From an uncultured Eubacterium sp. (lineage in GTDB: Bacteria > Bacillota > Clostridia > Lachnospirales > Lachnospiraceae), in the NCBI GenBank assembly GCA_945939115.1, contig CAMEVC010000002.1, positions 124,001-188,000 of the forward strand: a stretch of 64,000 nucleotides of DNA, in the 5' to 3' direction. Below, in pieces: positions 62,694 to 64,000 of this stretch (position 1 is its first letter; each line of letters begins with the position of its first letter). The position numbers and the translations under genes are program-made. The notes under the pieces are model-generated. The model worked only from the letters and a program-made list of their open reading frames with translations. It was not told where the DNA came from and ran no database searches.

Positions 62694-63839
62694 TCACACG
62701 CCACACATTTTATCAATTAATTCTCGTCTCCCCTGATTCTGCCTGATTACGAGCTTTAACTTATCAATATTCTTTGCAGGAACCCATGCCTTTCCGGCAT
62801 TGTAATACTGATTTATTATCTTCCAGAACTTTTCAGGAAAACGAAGCAGCGCCACAAGCATATCAAGGTCATCATCGCATATTGGTCTTAGTTTATCATA
62901 TTCATCAACCATCCTGTATGCTACATCCACATTCCAGTCATGTTTTTCCATTACCTTTCTGAGGAACTGATACAGGTCTGCTATCTGACAGTCATTGTGA
63001 CACCTCTCGAAATTCGTTACCGCAGTCTCATTATTCTCAGCATTTAAAAATACATTGTGATAATTAAAACTTCCATGCACCAGTTCACAGCTAAGCTTAG
63101 CTCTCATAAACCTGTCGTCAAATCTTTGGCTGCTGATATATTCAGTTGCCTCCTTTGCCTCCCTATAGAAGTCATCCATGGCGCCAAGTGCAATCTGCTC
63201 AAATTCATTTTTTTTCTTTTTTCCCCTCATATAATTAGCTGCTTTCTTAAGCTCTTTCGTGTGTTTTTCAAGATTTTCCCTGACTCCGGCATCTCTTCCA
63301 AATCTGACACTGGTCTTCTCCATACTGATTTCAGGCTTCTTCTCTATTCTGCTTTCACTGGCTTTCAGCTCCACCTCTTCATTGTCCTCATCCTGAGCTA
63401 ATGCCATACACTCCCAGCTTCTTTCCGGCTCTTTATTAAACTCCTGCGCTGCAACCTTCACACCTCTGGCAGACACTACATTTAAACTGATATGCAGTCT
63501 GGCTAATGTCCGCACCGTTTCTACAATATCGTCCACCGATTTCACATCGCATTCACGTCCGCCAAACCACCGCTTCATAACATACTTTCTGCCATCGTCT
63601 CCCTCTGTAAAAAGACTGCCCTCCTCATTTCTTATGTATGTATCAACATTGTTAAATCCTGCATCCCTCACTGCATTTGTAACTGCTTCATCCCGAAGAT
63701 AGAAGGTGTCATTTCTTGTACACTCAAGAAACAGCCTGCACCCGGAGGATGTAAAAAGAATTACTCCTCCTCTTCCCTTTGCCATCCTTTTTATCTGCAT
63801 ATCATATAATTTAAGACATTCTAAAGATTTGTCATTCAT
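62694..63839 (-). CDS. CotS-like spore-coat protein with kinase fold (probable pseudokinase)
   Basis: A 381-residue protein of the CotS/YutH group, related to aminoglycoside phosphotransferases. The N-terminal lobe has VILFTSSGCRLFLECTRND and YIRNEEGSLFTEGDDGRKYVMKRWFGGRECDV; the kinase motif HGDxxxxN is HGSFNYHN here and the DFD-like metal site is NFE. Both catalytic Asp positions are changed, which suggests no phosphotransfer. An insertion at 155-215 is highly charged. GGGGGTTTTAT precedes ATG. Its presence implies a spore former. Confidence 0.85.
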   Translation of the reverse strand: MNDKSLECLKLYDMQIKRMAKGRGGVILFTSSGCRLFLECTRNDTFYLRDEAVTNAVRDAGFNNVDTYIRNEEGSLFTEGDDGRKYVMKRWFGGRECDVKSVDDIVETVRTLARLHISLNVVSARGVKVAAQEFNKEPERSWECMALAQDEDNEEVELKASESRIEKKPEISMEKTSVRFGRDAGVRENLEKHTKELKKAANYMRGKKKKNEFEQIALGAMDDFYREAKEATEYISSQRFDDRFMRAKLSCELVHGSFNYHNVFLNAENNETAVTNFERCHNDCQIADLYQFLRKVMEKHDWNVDVAYRMVDEYDKLRPICDDDLDMLVALLRFPEKFWKIINQYYNAGKAWVPAKNIDKLKLVIRQNQGRRELIDKMCGV

Positions 63840-64000
63840 ATAAAACCCCCATTTCTGCGTATATTCCTAATACTGCCCGCAACATACGCCTGCCTTATCT
63901 TATGAACCCCTTCTAAGCTATATTCCTCGAAAATATGTTGTCTTCATACAAATGTGGCTGCTTAACGGATATGCATGCTTATAAAAATGTTATGACTTGC
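63840..64000. other. Right-edge intergenic sequence, nothing recognised
   Basis: 161 bp upstream of the CotS-like gene. It contains AT-rich tracts but no promoter, repeat or RNA that I can support. Confidence 0.5.

Overview
The window looks like chromosomal DNA of a low-GC, spore-forming Firmicute, most likely a Lachnospiraceae gut bacterium. The evidence is strong AGGAGG-type ribosome sites, a CotS-like spore-coat gene, DUF3048 and PEGA lipoproteins, GH25 lysozymes, and the style of the glycan genes. Species cannot be fixed from sequence alone. Almost the whole window is devoted to cell-surface glycan synthesis, decoration and export.

Layout. 1-7.8 kb (minus strand): the 5' part of a three-domain GDP-mannose pyrophosphorylase/cupin/mannose-6-phosphate isomerase, a membrane protein with a TTPEE-repeat tail, two membrane-anchored GH25 lysozymes and a GT2 glycosyltransferase. 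7.9-15.1 kb: a small unknown protein, UDP-galactopyranose mutase (glf), a GntR(YtrA-type)-ABC transporter operon with a clear promoter and operator, a small membrane protein and a DUF3048 lipoprotein. 15.2-15.5 kb: tRNA-Leu(UAA) and tRNA-Tyr(GUA). 15.6-49.9 kb: 29 closely spaced or overlapping minus-strand genes that read as one polysaccharide operon. It encodes two GT4 enzymes, several GT2 enzymes, ManC, a Wzx-type flippase, Wzm/Wzt ABC export, a 3-amino-sugar set (FdtA-like, FdtB-like, hexapeptide acyltransferase), a CDP-polyol-phosphate set (TarI/IspD-like, SDR, TagF-like), two DUF2142 membrane proteins, GtrA, two MBOAT proteins and four SGNH/DltD-like proteins. A dlt-like cassette (adenylating enzyme, PLP decarboxylase, carrier protein, MBOAT, SGNH) forms its distal end.

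50.0-55.1 kb: a MerR-methyltransferase fusion diverges from the rfbABDC (dTDP-L-rhamnose) operon across a MerR-like promoter. 55.1-56.3 kb: a small gene resembling a truncated Lachnospiraceae nuclease-like family sits inside an array of short hairpins. 56.3-61.2 kb (minus): UDP-sugar 4,6-dehydratase, GT2, priming phosphoglycosyltransferase and aminotransferase, together a plausible route to a lipid-linked 4-amino-sugar that starts the glycan. 61.3-63.8 kb: PEGA lipoprotein and CotS-like pseudokinase.

The strongest unexplained signal is a family of nine 34-35-nt inverted repeats with arms CCYACTAA / TTAGTRGG and mostly unrelated loops. Two lie at 13.1 kb and seven surround the truncated gene at 55.4 kb. 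The gaps between neighbouring units take only two sizes, 39-40 nt or 50 nt. Two further candidates are a repeated leader element with duplicated Shine-Dalgarno sequences, found upstream of both rfbA and the GntR gene, and the dlt-like cassette containing a BtrK-like decarboxylase.
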